Below the pieces are notes generated by a model. That model did no database searches, had not been told where the DNA came from, and saw nothing but the letters and a program-made list of their open reading frames with translations. The position numbers were made by a program, and so were the translations under genes. A DNA stretch of 64,000 nucleotides from CAWGYQ01 sp963817395 (GTDB lineage Bacteria > Acidobacteriota > Vicinamibacteria > Vicinamibacterales > CAVPJW01). The stretch lies in contig CAWFOC010000004.1 in assembly GCA_963817395.1 (NCBI GenBank), forward strand, positions 372,001 through 436,000. Reading direction: 5' to 3'. Positions 62,468 to 64,000 of the stretch are shown piece after piece (position 1 is the stretch's first letter; every line of letters begins with the position of its first letter).

Positions 62468-63474
62468 TCAGCTCGACGGGGCGGATGCGCCGACGATCGA
62501 CGAAAACTTGGGCAAATCGATGTTGCCGCCCGTGACGACCGCGACAACCTTACCCTGGCCCGCGCGGCCGCTCAGCGCGGCGGCGATGGCGCATCCGGCG
62601 GCGCCCTCGGCAATGACGTGCGCCCGGTCCGCGGCGAAGCGCATGGCGGCCGCAACATCCTTCAACGAGACCACGATCGACCCGTCGGCGACCCGCGAGA
62701 GCAACGGCCACATCGACGGCAAGAGCGACCTGCCGCCCGCGCCGTCGACAAATGAGGGCTGCCATCCGTCGTACACCATCGGCCGGCCGGCCGCGAGAGA
62801 GGCGTGGAAGGGTGCCGCGGTCTCGGGCTCGGCCGCGAAGACGCGGACCGATGGACTGAGCTCGCGCATCACCGCTCCGAGCCCTGCCACCAGACCGCCA
62901 CCGCCGAGCGGTGCCACCACGGCATCCACTTCGGGCAGATCCTCGAGAATCTCGAGGCCGGCTGTCGCGTTCCCGGCAATGAAACGGTCGTCGTCGAACG
63001 GGTGAACGAAGGTGCCGCGCATGCGCGTGGAGCTGTGCGACTCGACGGCGCGCCAGCACTCATCCCACGGAGCTTTCACGATGCGCGCACCGAGCCGCTC
63101 GATTGCCGCCAGCTTCGTGTCGGGCGCCGACTCGACGACCAGCACCGAGCACGAGGCGCCGGCCTGCCGCGCGGCGAGCGCGACGCCCTGCGCGGCGTTG
63201 CCCGCGCTGACCGTCCAGACCCCCTCGGCGAGCTCCGCCGGCGTCAGCTGCCGGATCGTGTTCTGTGCCCCCCGGATCTTGAACGACCCGATGGGTTGCA
63301 GCAGTTCGAGTTTCAGGTACAACTCGCTCGGGCCAACGCCGCCCGAGGGGTCACACTCGACCCGGATGAGTGGCGTGCGGACGACCGGATCGTGTAGATC
63401 GATCGGGCAGCAGCGCGAACGTCGGCAATCGTGACGCGGCGCTCGCCCCCGACCACGGGCGGCAGGACGGACAT
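62468..63474 (-). pseudogene. threonine/serine dehydratase (PLP-dependent), frameshifted near the N-terminus
   Basis: ATG 63474 opens SVLPPVVGGERRVTIADVRAAARSIY; at about 63391-63396 the frame must change to DPVVRTPLIRVE. The remainder is intact: the PLP lysine in PIGSFKIRGAQNTI, AGNAAQGVALAA, the phosphate loop PLGGGGLVAGLG, and VVTGGNIDLPKF at the C-terminus. There is no ACT domain, so it is the catabolic-type enzyme or a serine racemase/dehydratase relative. It deaminates Thr or Ser. It lies upstream of glgP on the same strand. Confidence 0.85.
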
Positions 63475-63648
63475 GTTCAATCGCGGAATCGTAGTCGCCG
63501 CGAGCGTGGTCGGTCAATGGATGGGCCGCTGGTCCGCTTTCTGCGGACGATCGCGACGAGTTCGGTCGAACGACTGGCGGTTCCGCATCCGGCTCCTGGG
63601 CTAGACTGACCGGGTCGTTCGTGGCTCGTGCACGTTGAGGGAGGTCCG

Positions 63649-64000
63649 ATGCGCCGAAAAATGAATCGTCGTGAGTTCGTCGTCGCCGGAGCAGCGGCAG
63701 GGTCTGGTATCCGGAGCTCCGCGGAAGCTCATGGGTCAGGCGCCGACGATGATGGTCCCCAAGTCGGTCAGGCCCGTCGTGATCGCCTCCGACAACGGCA
63801 ATGTGTTCAAGAACGGTGGCAACGTCACGTGCGTGCAGAAAGCCTTCACCATGATCACCTCCGGCGAGGACGTGCTGGACGCTCTCATCGCCGGCGTGAA
63901 CATCGTGGAGCTCGATCCGGAGGATAACGGCGTCGGGTACGGCGGCATTCCGAACGCAGACGGTGTCGTGCAGCTCGACTCGTGCTGCATGCACGGACCG
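63649..64000 (+). pseudogene. glycosylasparaginase-like Ntn hydrolase, 5' part, frameshifted, cut by window end
   Basis: ATG 63649 after GAGGGAGG opens a twin-arginine-like signal (MNRREFVVAGAAAG). In the GGG at 63700-63702 one extra G must be skipped to continue LVSGAPRKLMGQAPTMMV and PVVIASDNGNVFKNGGNVTCVQKAF. Then IVELDPEDNGVGYGGIPNADGVVQLDSC follows, which is the N4-(beta-N-acetylglucosaminyl)-L-asparaginase start. The catalytic Thr lies beyond the window. With tatA/tatC present, export by Tat is likely. Confidence 0.8.

Noticed and set aside
1..64000. tRNA or rRNA genes, CRISPR arrays, insertion sequences, prophage or attachment sites
   Set aside because: Scanning by eye found no T-loop consensus in cloverleaf context, no regular repeat array, and no transposase- or integrase-like protein. 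A short tRNA could still be missed without a covariance search.

Overview
The window reads as a piece of chromosome from a GC-rich, Gram-negative, didermic bacterium, most likely an Acidobacteriota member (Vicinamibacteria-like). The reasons are uniformly high GC, a large VWFA-related protein of the acidobacterial type (56494-58587), a type IV pilus locus ordered like those of Geobacter and Myxococcus, outer-membrane and Tat-export genes, and an AmgK/MurU pair. The taxonomic call is inference from gene content; no marker was searched against a database.

Layout: (1) 1-4489, minus strand: a MacB-type export module (Yip1-like membrane protein, HlyD-type adaptor, two FtsX/MacB permeases, the last running off the left edge). 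(2) 4534-6358: a pyruvoyl-dependent arginine decarboxylase and an outer-membrane beta-barrel protein. (3) 6373-19906: type IV pilus locus pilB-pilT-pilC, a collapsed remnant of pilS/pilR, two pilins (the second behind a textbook sigma-54 promoter), a VKOR-DsbA fusion with its own sigma-70 promoter, an ABC ATPase/permease pair and a membrane-anchored protein in the position of Myxococcus pilGHI, prepilin peptidase, and minor pilins pilV-W-X. (4) 20034-27586: a broken secreted coiled-coil gene, a receiver-domain scrap, aroB (frameshifted), proS, a HEAT-repeat gene, an OmpA/PKD protein, tatC and tatA. (5) 27736-35301, plus strand: ctp protease, a candidate structured RNA with terminator, smc, a DUF4097-like lipoprotein and an M48 protease. 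(6) 35358-56319, minus strand: a long co-directional run. In transcription order it is a Xaa-Pro-type peptidase, HtrA, a MidA-like methyltransferase, a CYTH protein, murU, amgK, a TIM-barrel isomerase, asnS, rimO, then rimP-nusA-infB-ylxP-rbfA-nrnA-truB-rpsO-pnp, ending with a cupredoxin. (7) 56494-64000: the acidobacterial VWA protein, a DUF4870 protein, a secreted protein, a zinc-ribbon protein of unknown role, glycogen phosphorylase, a threonine/serine dehydratase and the 5' end of a glycosylasparaginase.

A striking global property is that at least eleven single- or two-base indels interrupt otherwise well-conserved reading frames (pilR remnant, pilW, the coiled-coil gene, aroB, murU, htrA, three in glgP, the dehydratase, the asparaginase). 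They include essential-pathway genes and several sit in G or C runs. Sequencing or assembly error is therefore at least as likely as real decay. The pilS/pilR remnant is different: it has lost kilobases of coding sequence, which base-calling error cannot explain, though a collapsed assembly could.

The most interesting biology is in the pilus locus, where a disulfide-forming enzyme sits among pilins that carry cysteine pairs and a sigma-54 pilA promoter survives next to a gutted regulator. Two candidate RNA elements are also worth attention: a hairpin-rich transcript ending at a strong terminator just before smc, and an intrinsic terminator between rimO and rimP that would have to be read through to express nusA-infB.
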